The position numbers and the translations under genes are program-made. A stretch of DNA of 20,117 bases from AWTP1-18 sp036518635 (GTDB taxonomy: Bacteria > Pseudomonadota > Gammaproteobacteria > Burkholderiales > Rhodocyclaceae). The stretch covers positions 1 to 20,117 of the forward strand of contig DATDMT010000027.1 of assembly GCA_036518635.1 (NCBI GenBank). The letters are read 5' to 3'. The notes below the pieces were generated by a model, which was not told the origin of the DNA, ran no database searches, and saw only the letters and a program-made list of their open reading frames with translations. Each line of letters starts with the position of its first letter. Positions within the stretch are counted from its first letter, which is position 1. Below are positions 12,879-19,670 of this stretch, piece after piece.

Positions 12879-13160
12879 CTATCCCCCGGACAGCGCCCCG
12901 ACGATCTGCACCCGTGCGTCGTCCGGCACCGGGGCATCCAGCGTGCGCACCATCTGCTCGCCGACGAAGATCGCGATATGCCGGCGGATATGCTGCTGTT
13001 CATCGACGATGCGGAAGGCCATTCCCGGGTAGGCCGCGTCGAGGCCGGCGACCACGTCGGCCAGGCGCAGCCCCTGCGCCGTGGCCGGCAACGCCAGTTC
13101 GACTTCGCGCACATGGTCCGTGTAGCTTTCTAGCTGCGAGGGGATGACGACGCGGATCAT
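12879..13160 (-). CDS. MoaD/ThiS-family (ubiquitin-like) protein (93 aa)
   Basis: The protein is 93 residues and ends in '...VQIVGALSGG', the C-terminal Gly-Gly that sulfur-carrier proteins need for adenylation and thiocarboxylation. The beta-grasp pattern is visible: 'MIRVVIPSQLESYT' (strand 1), 'ELALPATAQGLRLADVVAGLDAAYPGM' (strand 2 and helix) and 'HIAIFVGEQMVRTLDAPVPDDARVQIV'. Relatives carry sulfur for molybdopterin, thiamine or other cofactors. No MoaE or ThiG-like partner is nearby, and the gene follows the Asp-box protein after only 13 bases, so they appear to form an operon. No good ribosome site is visible, consistent with translational coupling. The job in this pair is unknown. Confidence 0.85.
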   Translation of the reverse strand: MIRVVIPSQLESYTDHVREVELALPATAQGLRLADVVAGLDAAYPGMAFRIVDEQQHIRRHIAIFVGEQMVRTLDAPVPDDARVQIVGALSGG

Positions 13161-13173
13161 TGGCGCGATGCGG

Positions 13174-14316
13174 TCACGCGGGAACGACGGACAGGGAATA
13201 GACGTGGGGCAGATCGTGGACCAGGCACTGCCAATGTTCCCCCTCGTCGAAGCTGGCCCAGACCTGGCCGTTGGTGGTGCCGAGATACAGGCCGAGGGGC
13301 TCGCCGTCGTCGCAGGTCATCGCCTGCCGCTTGACGGTCCACCAGGCTTGTTGCGCCGGGAAGCCGGTGTCCTGCCGGTGCCAGCTCGCGCCTCCGTCGC
13401 GGGTGCAATACACCGCCGGTTTGCCGCCGGGGCTGGTGCGCGGCCACAGGCCGGAACCGTCCATCGGACATACCCAGGCGGTATCGGTTGCGCGCGGATG
13501 GACGACCAGGGGAAAGCCGACGTCGCCGATCTCGGCCGGCATGTTGTTGCCGATGCGCTGCCAGCGCTCGCCGAAGCGCCGATCCAGGCGATAGATGCCG
13601 CAATGATTCTGCTGATACAGCAGGTTTGAATCCGCCGGATGCATCACCACGCAGTGGGGGTCGTGGCCGTAGGGATATTCGCTGCCGTCCTCCCGGGGCG
13701 GCGCGAAGTCCATCGCCACCCCTTGATTCAGTGGCGCCCAGGTCGCCGCCTCATCCCAGGATTCAAAGACGCCGCCGCTGGACATGGCGACCAACACATG
13801 CCTGGGGTCCTGAGGGTCGACGATGATCGAATGCAGCTTGGGGCCGTCCGGCGTGCCGCCCTTGTCGCCGCCGCGCCAATCGATGAACTCCGGGTGGTCG
13901 TTGAGGCCGCTCACTTCCTGCCAGGTATCCCCGCCGTCGTCGCTCCTGAACAGCGCCTGGGGCGAAGTGCCGGCATACCAGGTCTGGGGCTGGCTGGGGT
14001 GGCCCGGCGTCAGCCAGAAAACGTGATCGACGCTGCGCCCTGCTGCGCCGTCGCTCGCCGCGGCGAACTGGGGCGGGTGGGACGCTTCCTGCCAGTGGCG
14101 CCCGCCGTCCGTCGAGCGGAACACGCTGGGGCCCAGATGCCCGCCGCCCTCGGCGATCAGCCGCAGGGCCGGGTTGCGCGGATCGGCCAGATAGTGGAAC
14201 ACCTGCGTGCCCAGGTGTAGCGGCCCTGCCAAGGCCCAGCCTGCGCGCCCGGCATCGATGTCCAAGGTCCAGGCCCCTTTGCGGGTGCCGATCAGCAAGG
14301 TGGTGGTGCTCCGCAT
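13174..14316 (-). CDS. Asp-box (BNR/sialidase-like) beta-propeller protein, cytosolic (380 aa)
   Basis: At least five Asp-box repeats (S-x-D-x-G-x-x-W and variants) are spaced along the chain: 'FRSTDGGRHW' (about 66-75), 'FRSDDGGDTW' (123-132), 'FESWDEAATW' (184-193), 'YCTRDGGASW' (303-312) and 'WASFDEGEHW' (353-362). This implies a six- or seven-bladed propeller of the sortilin/sialidase type. The start 'MRSTTTLLIGTRKGAWTL' has no signal peptide, so it is probably intracellular. It lacks an obvious arginine triad and should not be called a sialidase. ATG 14316 has GGGAGA 8 bases upstream; the frame extends to 14376 but without family-like sequence. It lies 13 bases ahead of a MoaD-like gene, an arrangement I recall from other proteobacterial genomes. 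Confidence 0.85.
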   Translation of the reverse strand: MRSTTTLLIGTRKGAWTLDIDAGRAGWALAGPLHLGTQVFHYLADPRNPALRLIAEGGGHLGPSVFRSTDGGRHWQEASHPPQFAAASDGAAGRSVDHVFWLTPGHPSQPQTWYAGTSPQALFRSDDGGDTWQEVSGLNDHPEFIDWRGGDKGGTPDGPKLHSIIVDPQDPRHVLVAMSSGGVFESWDEAATWAPLNQGVAMDFAPPREDGSEYPYGHDPHCVVMHPADSNLLYQQNHCGIYRLDRRFGERWQRIGNNMPAEIGDVGFPLVVHPRATDTAWVCPMDGSGLWPRTSPGGKPAVYCTRDGGASWHRQDTGFPAQQAWWTVKRQAMTCDDGEPLGLYLGTTNGQVWASFDEGEHWQCLVHDLPHVYSLSVVPA

Positions 14317-14479
14317 GGCAAGTTCTCCCGTGAAGACGACATGGGGATCGACATCGGTTCGGTGTCGTAACCTCAATCCTAGGAAAGGACCCGCGCCGGC
14401 GCAAAGTCCGTGCGTTCAGGGCTTGGCGAGGGCTTCGTCGATCCCGAGATTCAGGGCGGGCGAGCGGGGCAGGGAGAAC
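14317..14479. other. 163-base gap upstream of the Asp-box protein gene
   Basis: This should carry the promoter of the Asp-box/MoaD pair on the minus strand. CGACA and TGTCG flank an 8-base centre near 14345-14366, a weak possible operator. No clear sigma-70 promoter or strong terminator for the FIST gene was seen. Confidence 0.25.
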
Positions 14480-15667
14480 TCAGCTTGATCCGTCGTCCTT
14501 CTCTGCGCCCGCGTCCTGCTGGCTCGGCGCATCAAACTTGGCAATGGCAACCGCAGTGAAGGTCTGGTTGATGTGCATCCCACCAAACTGTTCGCCATAG
14601 GTGCTGAAACCGACGGAATTATTGTCCGCCAGCAGGCGCCCGATCAGGCCACGGACACTGATCAGCTCGGCCTCCAACTGACGCAGGATGCAGTCGCAGC
14701 TCAGGATCAGGGCCGGTGGGCCGATGCGCCCGGCCACCGCGCCGATGGCTTCGCGCAGGTTATCCACCATGTTGGCGCCCTGCGCGATCTTGAAAACGAT
14801 GCCCTCGTCGATGGCGCAGAAAAAGGTCAGCGACCCGTCGGCATTGGCGGTTTGAATGGAGCGCACGAATTCGGTGTCGCCCATCGTCACCACGCAAGGA
14901 TGGGCAGCAAAGACGTCCGGCCCCAAGGCGGAGACTTTCTTGCCGATCGCGGCGGCATACGCCGTGGCTGCGGGCTGGCCATTGATTTCGACGACGCAGC
15001 GTTCCTTGGCGATTGCCTTGGTGACGACGAGGCAATGCTCTCCGCAGGTGAAGTGCTGAGTCTTGAATGCCTCGAGCCGGAAGGGCGTGGTTGCCACCAG
15101 CAGTAAGGCGGCATCGGTGATGAAGGCGCCGTCGGCGAATATCCAGGTCTTGCGGAAAGCCAGGTCGTCGCCCGCCGAACCGCCAATCAGCGGGGTGTCA
15201 TGCAAGCCTTCGGCGAAGGCCTGTGTCAGGGCTTCCTCGCAGCGGCTGAGGCCGTCCACCAACATGAAGGCAAAGGCGTTCCCGGTCGCGCTTGGCGGCG
15301 TGCGTCGCTGCAGCGCTTCTTTCAGTTGCAGCGCCAGGGAGCGGCCGGCGGCGGGATCGAAATTGGCCAGATGCTGGATGACGCCATACTCAAACGTCAG
15401 GTCGTCGCGATGGATGCTGACGGCTGAAATGCTGTTGTCCAGATAGCCGTCCGGCCCGATTTCGCCGGCCGTGGTGCAGCCGATGACGGTGATACCTTCG
15501 AATGCCTGGTTGATGGCTTCGGCCAGGCGGTGCAAATCGTAATGGCTGGAGACGAACAGGATGACGAGGCCCATATCCGGCTGATGGATGGCCTGCTGCA
15601 GCTCATCGATGGCACACACCGGGTCGAGGCGCGTGCTGCTGCCGGATTTTGCGCGGAATTGATTCAC
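14480..15667 (-). CDS. FIST-domain sensory protein (FIST_N plus FIST_C, 395 aa)
   Basis: The FIST_N domain (about residues 15-215 here) shows 'MGLVILFVSSHYDLHRLAEAINQAFEGITVIGCTTAGEIGPDGYLDNSISAVSI' and 'AFMLVDGLSRCEEALTQAFAEGLHDTPLIGGSAGDDLAF', both hallmarks. FIST_C follows with 'CVVEINGQPAATAYAAAIG' and ends 'ALILSCDCILRQLEAELISVRGLIGRLLADNNSVGFSTYGEQFGGMHINQTFTAVAI'. FIST proteins are proposed cytoplasmic sensors of small ligands such as amino acids, usually encoded next to a kinase or diguanylate-cyclase gene; none is adjacent here. Two GTG starts are possible. The one at 15667 has GAAGG about 10 bases upstream; the one at 15694 has no ribosome site and would add nine residues. Confidence 0.88.
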   Translation of the reverse strand: MNQFRAKSGSSTRLDPVCAIDELQQAIHQPDMGLVILFVSSHYDLHRLAEAINQAFEGITVIGCTTAGEIGPDGYLDNSISAVSIHRDDLTFEYGVIQHLANFDPAAGRSLALQLKEALQRRTPPSATGNAFAFMLVDGLSRCEEALTQAFAEGLHDTPLIGGSAGDDLAFRKTWIFADGAFITDAALLLVATTPFRLEAFKTQHFTCGEHCLVVTKAIAKERCVVEINGQPAATAYAAAIGKKVSALGPDVFAAHPCVVTMGDTEFVRSIQTANADGSLTFFCAIDEGIVFKIAQGANMVDNLREAIGAVAGRIGPPALILSCDCILRQLEAELISVRGLIGRLLADNNSVGFSTYGEQFGGMHINQTFTAVAIAKFDAPSQQDAGAEKDDGSS

Positions 15668-15723
15668 TCTGGATTGACCTTCTGCTGCGTTCACTTAAGT
15701 ACCGTACAGCCCATAAAGCAAGG

Positions 15724-15736
15724 GCGCCAAAGGCGC
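15724..15736 (-). terminator. Small hairpin just after the ScpB-like gene
   Basis: GCGCC (15724-15728) and GGCGC (15732-15736) form a 5-bp stem with a 3-base loop, 14 bases beyond the stop of the ScpB-like gene in its direction of transcription. There is no clear T-run, so at best it is a weak terminator of the Liv operon. Confidence 0.3.
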
Positions 15737-15749
15737 GGCCACGTAGCGC

Positions 15750-16529
15750 TTAGTTGCCGGAGAACTTAGGCTTGCGCTTGCTCTTGAAGGCTTCGATGCC
15801 TTCCTCATAGTCGTCGCTGGAGAGCACGACGTGGCGCAGGCCCTGGATGCGCTCGAAATCGTAGGGTGACATGGCGCGGGCGGCGGAGAGGATGCGCATC
15901 TGTTCCTTCATCACCGAGATCGACAGCGGTGCGTTGTTGGCGATGTCGGCGGTCAGGGCGCGGCAGAATTCGTCGATCTCCTCGGCATCCACCACATGGT
16001 TGATGATGCCCAGGCGTTCCAGCCGCTCGGCGGTCAGCGGCCGGGCGGTGAACAGCATTTCCTTGGCGATGCGCAGCGGCAGGGAGTTCAGGTAGGTCAA
16101 GAGGCCGGTGGCGTTGTAGGGCACGCCGAGTCGCGCCGGGGTGGCGGCGAAGCTGGCCGTGGGCGTGGCGACGATCAGGTCGCAGGCGAACACCACTTCG
16201 CAGGCGCCGCCCCAGACGCTGCCGTCCACCTGGGCGATCACCGGCGCCTGGCAGGCCTCGATGTGGCGCACCAGCTTGCGCAGCGGGTCGCTCCACTTCA
16301 GCGGGTCGCCGCCTTTCTCTGGCAGTTCCTCGACGTCGTGGCCGGCGGACCAGACCTTGATCCCCGGGTTGGCGCGCAACACCACGGCGCGGGCGCCGGC
16401 AGTCTCGAAGGCCGATAGCACCTCCCAGATTTCGCTGACCAGGGCTTCGCCGAGGACGTTGCGGCGGCTGTCGTTGTTGAGGACGATGGTGCCGATGCCG
16501 CCGGCGAACTGGGTCTGGATCAGGGACAT
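15750..16529 (-). CDS. scpB: Enoyl-CoA hydratase/isomerase superfamily, probable methylmalonyl-CoA decarboxylase (259 aa)
   Basis: Crotonase-fold protein that follows E. coli ScpB/YgfG nearly along its whole length, from 'VFSAGHDxxELP' (here 'VWSAGHDVEELPEKGGDPLKWSDPLRKLVRHI') through 'GSVWGGACEVVFACDLIVATPTASFAATPARLGVPYN' to 'MSPYDFERIQGLRHVVLSSDDYEEGIEAFKSKRKPKFSG'. His64, Gly108 and Tyr138 align with His66, Gly110 and Tyr140 reported as active-site residues of the E. coli enzyme. The glutamates typical of hydratases are not in place. It would decarboxylate methylmalonyl-CoA to propionyl-CoA, though a related acyl-CoA decarboxylase or hydrolase role is possible. It starts 13 bases after livM, as the last gene of the operon, with only a weak ribosome site. 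The presence of a CoA enzyme hints that the transporter imports a carboxylic acid. Confidence 0.8.
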   Translation of the reverse strand: MSLIQTQFAGGIGTIVLNNDSRRNVLGEALVSEIWEVLSAFETAGARAVVLRANPGIKVWSAGHDVEELPEKGGDPLKWSDPLRKLVRHIEACQAPVIAQVDGSVWGGACEVVFACDLIVATPTASFAATPARLGVPYNATGLLTYLNSLPLRIAKEMLFTARPLTAERLERLGIINHVVDAEEIDEFCRALTADIANNAPLSISVMKEQMRILSAARAMSPYDFERIQGLRHVVLSSDDYEEGIEAFKSKRKPKFSGN

Positions 16530-16542
16530 GTCTTGCTTGTGC

Positions 16543-17475
16543 TTAGTGTGTCTTCTCGCCGGTCATCTGCCGATACAGGGCCATCGCCTCGCCGACCACG
16601 CCGCGGCGGAAGGCCATCACGCAGACGACGAAGATGCTGCCCATGATCACCGTCACCAGGGAGCCGGCGCTGTCGGCAAGGGTGTCTTCCAGGGCGACGA
16701 TGATGGTGGCGCCCACCGCTGGGCCAAAGATGGTGCCCATGCCGCCGAGAATGGTCATCAGCACCACTTCGCCGGACATGTGCCAATGCACGTCGGTGAG
16801 GGTGGCGAACTTGAACACCAGAAGCTTCGAGGCACCGGCCAGGCCGGCCAGGGTGGCGGAGAGGACGAAGGCCAGCAGCTTGTACTTGGCGACGTCGTAG
16901 CCGAGGGAGACGGCGCGCGCCTCGTTCTCGCGGATGGCCTTCAGCACCTGGCCGAAGGGCGAGTTGATGGTGCGCTGGATCAGCCACAGGCTGCCGGCGA
17001 AGATGGCGAACACCAGGTAGTAGAGGTTCAGGTCGTCGGCCAGGTCGAGACCGAACAGCGTGCCGCGCGGTACGCCCTGCAGGCCGTCTTCGCCGCCGGT
17101 GAAGGGCGCCTGGAGGAAGAGGAAGTACATCATCTGCGCCAGGGCCAGGGTGACCATGGCGAAGTAGATGCCCTGGCGGCGGATCGCCAGGCTGCCGATC
17201 AGCCAGCCGAGCAGGCCGGCGGCGCCGGCGCCGAGCAGCAGGCCCATCAGCGGCGGCAGTTCCCAGACGCGCATGGCATGGCCGGCAACATAGGCGGCAC
17301 CGCCGAAGAAGGCGGCATGGCCGAAGGAGAGCAGGCCGGTGTAGCCCAGCAGCAGGTTGAAGGCGCAGGCGAAGAGGGCGAAGCACATCACCTTCATCAG
17401 CAGCACCGGGTAGAGCAGGGTCGGCGCCGCCAGGCCGGCGAGCAGCAGGACGCCATAGGCAATCTTTTTGTTCAT
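16543..17475 (-). CDS. livM: Branched-chain amino acid-type ABC transporter permease LivM (310 aa)
   Basis: This is the second integral-membrane subunit of a HAAT-family importer. Diagnostic segments are 'ALFACAFNLLLGYTGLLSFGHAAFFGGAAYVAGHAM' near the N-terminus, 'GWLIGSLAIRRQGIYFAMVTLALAQMMYFL', the cytoplasmic coupling loop 'SPFGQVLKAIRENEARAVSLGYDVAKYKLLAFVLSATLAGLAGA' and 'MTILGGMGTIFGPAVGA'. About nine to ten helices fit. The true start is the ATG at 17475, with GGGAGAAG just upstream and overlapping the livH stop by one base (TAATG), so the subunits are translationally coupled. The open frame running to 18171 is only an extension inside livH. The imported substrate cannot be read from this subunit. 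Confidence 0.93.
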   Translation of the reverse strand: MNKKIAYGVLLLAGLAAPTLLYPVLLMKVMCFALFACAFNLLLGYTGLLSFGHAAFFGGAAYVAGHAMRVWELPPLMGLLLGAGAAGLLGWLIGSLAIRRQGIYFAMVTLALAQMMYFLFLQAPFTGGEDGLQGVPRGTLFGLDLADDLNLYYLVFAIFAGSLWLIQRTINSPFGQVLKAIRENEARAVSLGYDVAKYKLLAFVLSATLAGLAGASKLLVFKFATLTDVHWHMSGEVVLMTILGGMGTIFGPAVGATIIVALEDTLADSAGSLVTVIMGSIFVVCVMAFRRGVVGEAMALYRQMTGEKTH

Positions 17476-18362
17476 TACTTCTCCCGGCCGAAGAGGCCCG
17501 CAGGGCGGATCATCAGGACGATGGCCATGATGATGAAGACCACGGTGGATGAGAGTTCGGGGTAGAGCATTTTGGCGATGCCCTCGATTACGCCGAGGCC
17601 GAGGCCGGTGACGATGGAGCCGAGGATGGAGCCCATGCCGCCGATCACTACCACGGCGAAGACGACGATGATCAGATTGGAACCCATCAGCGGACTGACC
17701 TGGAATACCGGCGCCGCCATCACCCCGGCGAGGCCGGCGAGGCCGACGCCGAAGCCGTAGGTGAGCATGATCATCATCGGCACGTTGATGCCGAAGGCCT
17801 GGGTCAGGCGCGGGTTCTCGGTGGCGGCGCGGAGATAGGCGCCGAGCTGGGTCTTCTCGATGATGAACCAGGTGGAAAAGCACACCATCAGCGACAGGCC
17901 GACCACCCAGCCGCGGTACTTGGGCAGGAACATGAAGCCGAGGTCGAAGGCGCCGGTGAGTTGTTCGGGAATTGCGTAGGGCAGGCCGGAGGCGCCGTAT
18001 TGGTCGCGTGCCAGGCCTTCGATGATCAGGGCTAGGCCGAAGGTCAGCAGCAGGCCGTAGAGGTGGTCGAGCTTGTACAGCCACTGCAGCAGCGCCCGTT
18101 CCAGCACCACGCCGACCAGGCCCACCGCCAGCGGCACCAGGATCAGCGACCACCAGTAGCCGATGCCCCACTGCTCGAGCAGGATCCAGGCGACGAAGGC
18201 GCCGGCCATGTAGAGCGCGCCGTGGGCGAAATTGATGATGTTGAGCATGCCGAAGATGACGGCCAGGCCCAGGCTCAGCAGGGCGTAGAAGGAGCCGTTC
18301 ACCAGGCCCAGCACCAGCTGCCCCATCAGGGCGGGAAGGGGGATACCGAAGACTTCTGTCAT
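17475..18362 (-). CDS. livH: Branched-chain amino acid-type ABC transporter permease LivH (295 aa)
   Basis: This is the first permease of the HAAT importer. It opens 'QLVLGLVNGSFYALLSLGLAVIFGMLNIINFAHGALYMAGAF', the LivH signature, and continues with 'LYGLLLTFGLALIIEGLARDQYG', the coupling loop 'TQLGAYLRAATENPRLTQAFGINVPMMIMLTYGFGVGLAGLAGVMAAP' and the C-terminal 'VVIGGMGSILGSIVTGLGLGVIEGIAKMLYPELSSTVVFIIMAIVLMIRPAGLFG'. Eight or so helices span the inner membrane. GAGGAA lies 7 bases before ATG 18362. It follows the binding-protein gene after 59 bases that carry a strong hairpin, and overlaps livM by one base. Confidence 0.93.
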   Translation of the reverse strand: MTEVFGIPLPALMGQLVLGLVNGSFYALLSLGLAVIFGMLNIINFAHGALYMAGAFVAWILLEQWGIGYWWSLILVPLAVGLVGVVLERALLQWLYKLDHLYGLLLTFGLALIIEGLARDQYGASGLPYAIPEQLTGAFDLGFMFLPKYRGWVVGLSLMVCFSTWFIIEKTQLGAYLRAATENPRLTQAFGINVPMMIMLTYGFGVGLAGLAGVMAAPVFQVSPLMGSNLIIVVFAVVVIGGMGSILGSIVTGLGLGVIEGIAKMLYPELSSTVVFIIMAIVLMIRPAGLFGREK

Positions 18363-18383
18363 TGCGTGTTCCTCAACCGGATT

Positions 18384-18407
18384 CCTGCCGGCCCGGAGGC
18401 CGGCAGG
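18384..18407 (-). other. Perfect intercistronic hairpin between the binding-protein gene and livH
   Basis: CCTGCCGGCC (18384-18393) and GGCCGGCAGG (18398-18407) form a perfect 10-bp G+C-rich stem with a 4-base loop. It starts 15 bases after the binding-protein stop and lies about 20 bases before livH. There is no T-run, so it is more likely to protect the upstream mRNA end or cause partial termination, giving more binding protein than permease. Confidence 0.65.
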
Positions 18408-18421
18408 AGGGGCGGATCAGC

Positions 18422-19633
18422 TTATTTCTTCACCAGCGGGCAGCGCGACTGGGCCAGGGGCTGGAAGGCTTCCTTGGCCGGGATGGTGGCGCGGACGTTG
18501 TAGTAGTCCCAGTAGTACTTGGATTCCTCGGGGCGCTTGACCTGCATCAGGTACATGTCGTGCACCATCCGGCCGTCCTCGCGGATCACGCCGTTCTTGG
18601 CGAAGAAGTCGTTGATCGGATTCTTCTTCATCCAGGCCATGACCTTCTGCGTGTCGTCCGAACCGGTAGCCTTGACGCCGCGCAGGTAGTGATAGACCGA
18701 GGAATACTGGCCGGCTTGAACCATGGTCGGCATCTTCTTCTGACGGTCGAAGTAGCGCTTGGACCAGGCGCGGGTCTCCGGATTCAGGTCCCAGTAGAAA
18801 CCTTCGGTCAGGTACATGTTCTGGGTGACGCGCAGGCCCAGGCTGTTGATGTCGGTGATGAACATCAGCAGGCCGGCCAGTTGCTGCTTCGGCGTGATGC
18901 CGAATTCGGCGGCCTGCTTGATCGAGTTGGTGGTGTCGGTGCCGGCATTCGCCAGGCCGATCACCTGGGCGCCAGAGGCCTGGGCCTTCAGCAGGTAGGA
19001 GGAGAAGTCGCTGCCGGGGAAGGGGTGGCGCACCGAGCCGAGCACCTTGCCGCCGTTGGCGGTGACCACGTCGCTGGTGTCCTTCTCCAGCGAATGGCCG
19101 AAGGCGTAGTCGGCGGTGAGGAAGAACCAGGTGTGGCCGCCCTGCTTGACCACCGTCTTGCCGGTGCCGTTGGCCATGGCGTAGGTGTCGTAGGTGTAGT
19201 GCACCGTGACGTCGTTGCAGTCCTCGTTGGTGATGCGGGTCGAGGCGGCGCCGTTCACCAGGGCGATCTTGTTCTTTTCCTTGGCGACCTTCATTACCGC
19301 CAGGGCGGTGGAGGTGGTGACCAGTTCGGTGAGGACGTCCACGTGGTCGCGGTCGATCCATTCACGGGCCTTGTTGGAGGAGATGTCGCCCTTGTTCTGG
19401 TGGTCGGCGGAGACCACTTCGATGTTGAAGGAGGGCTTCTCCTTGGCCATGAAATCCTCGATGGCCATCTTGGTGGCGAGCACCGCGCCGGCCCCGGCCA
19501 GGTCGGAGTAGGGGCCGGACATGTCGGTCAGCACGCCGATCTTGACCACGCCGTCGGACACCTGGGCCATGGCGTTGCCCGCCGCGAGACCCAGAACGGA
19601 TATCAGTGCTGCCGCGATTTTGCTCAGTTTCAT
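18422..19633 (-). CDS. Periplasmic substrate-binding protein of a Liv-type (HAAT) ABC transporter (403 aa)
   Basis: A signal peptide is clear, 'MKLSKIAAALISVLGLAAGNAMA', with likely cleavage after residue 23. The mature part is a type I periplasmic-binding fold (Peripla_BP_6): 'GVVKIGVLTDMSGPYSDLAGAGAVLATKMAIEDF', 'SFNIEVVSADHQNKGDISSNKAREWIDRDHVDVL', 'KTVVKQGGHTWFFLTADYAFGHSLEKDTSDVV' and 'LGSVRHPFPGSDFSSYLLKAQASGAQVIGLANAGTDT'. It belongs to the broader group that binds amides, aromatic or carboxylic acids as well as branched amino acids; the ligand is not determined. The ATG at 19633 has AGGAGG 8 bases upstream; the frame stays open to 19789 but that part overlaps livF and carries no signal peptide. 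It lies 37 bases after livF. Confidence 0.93.
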   Translation of the reverse strand: MKLSKIAAALISVLGLAAGNAMAQVSDGVVKIGVLTDMSGPYSDLAGAGAVLATKMAIEDFMAKEKPSFNIEVVSADHQNKGDISSNKAREWIDRDHVDVLTELVTTSTALAVMKVAKEKNKIALVNGAASTRITNEDCNDVTVHYTYDTYAMANGTGKTVVKQGGHTWFFLTADYAFGHSLEKDTSDVVTANGGKVLGSVRHPFPGSDFSSYLLKAQASGAQVIGLANAGTDTTNSIKQAAEFGITPKQQLAGLLMFITDINSLGLRVTQNMYLTEGFYWDLNPETRAWSKRYFDRQKKMPTMVQAGQYSSVYHYLRGVKATGSDDTQKVMAWMKKNPINDFFAKNGVIREDGRMVHDMYLMQVKRPEESKYYWDYYNVRATIPAKEAFQPLAQSRCPLVKK

Positions 19634-19670
19634 GATTGCTCCTCCTGTTACGAGTTGGTTTTTACTTGTT

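Noticed and set aside
13174..14316. Annotation of the Asp-box protein as a sialidase
   Set aside because: Asp boxes are structural. No catalytic arginine triad was recognised and there is no secretion signal, so the enzymatic name is not supported.
16141..17565. Plus-strand open frame (474 codons) opposite livM and the ScpB-like gene
   Set aside because: It spans two well-supported minus-strand genes, and the translation is biased towards His, Gln and Glu without recognisable motifs.
17476..18171. N-terminal extension of the livM frame to give 542 residues
   Set aside because: The extension is Arg/Pro-rich and lies entirely within livH. The ATG at 17475 has a good ribosome site and begins a normal LivM.
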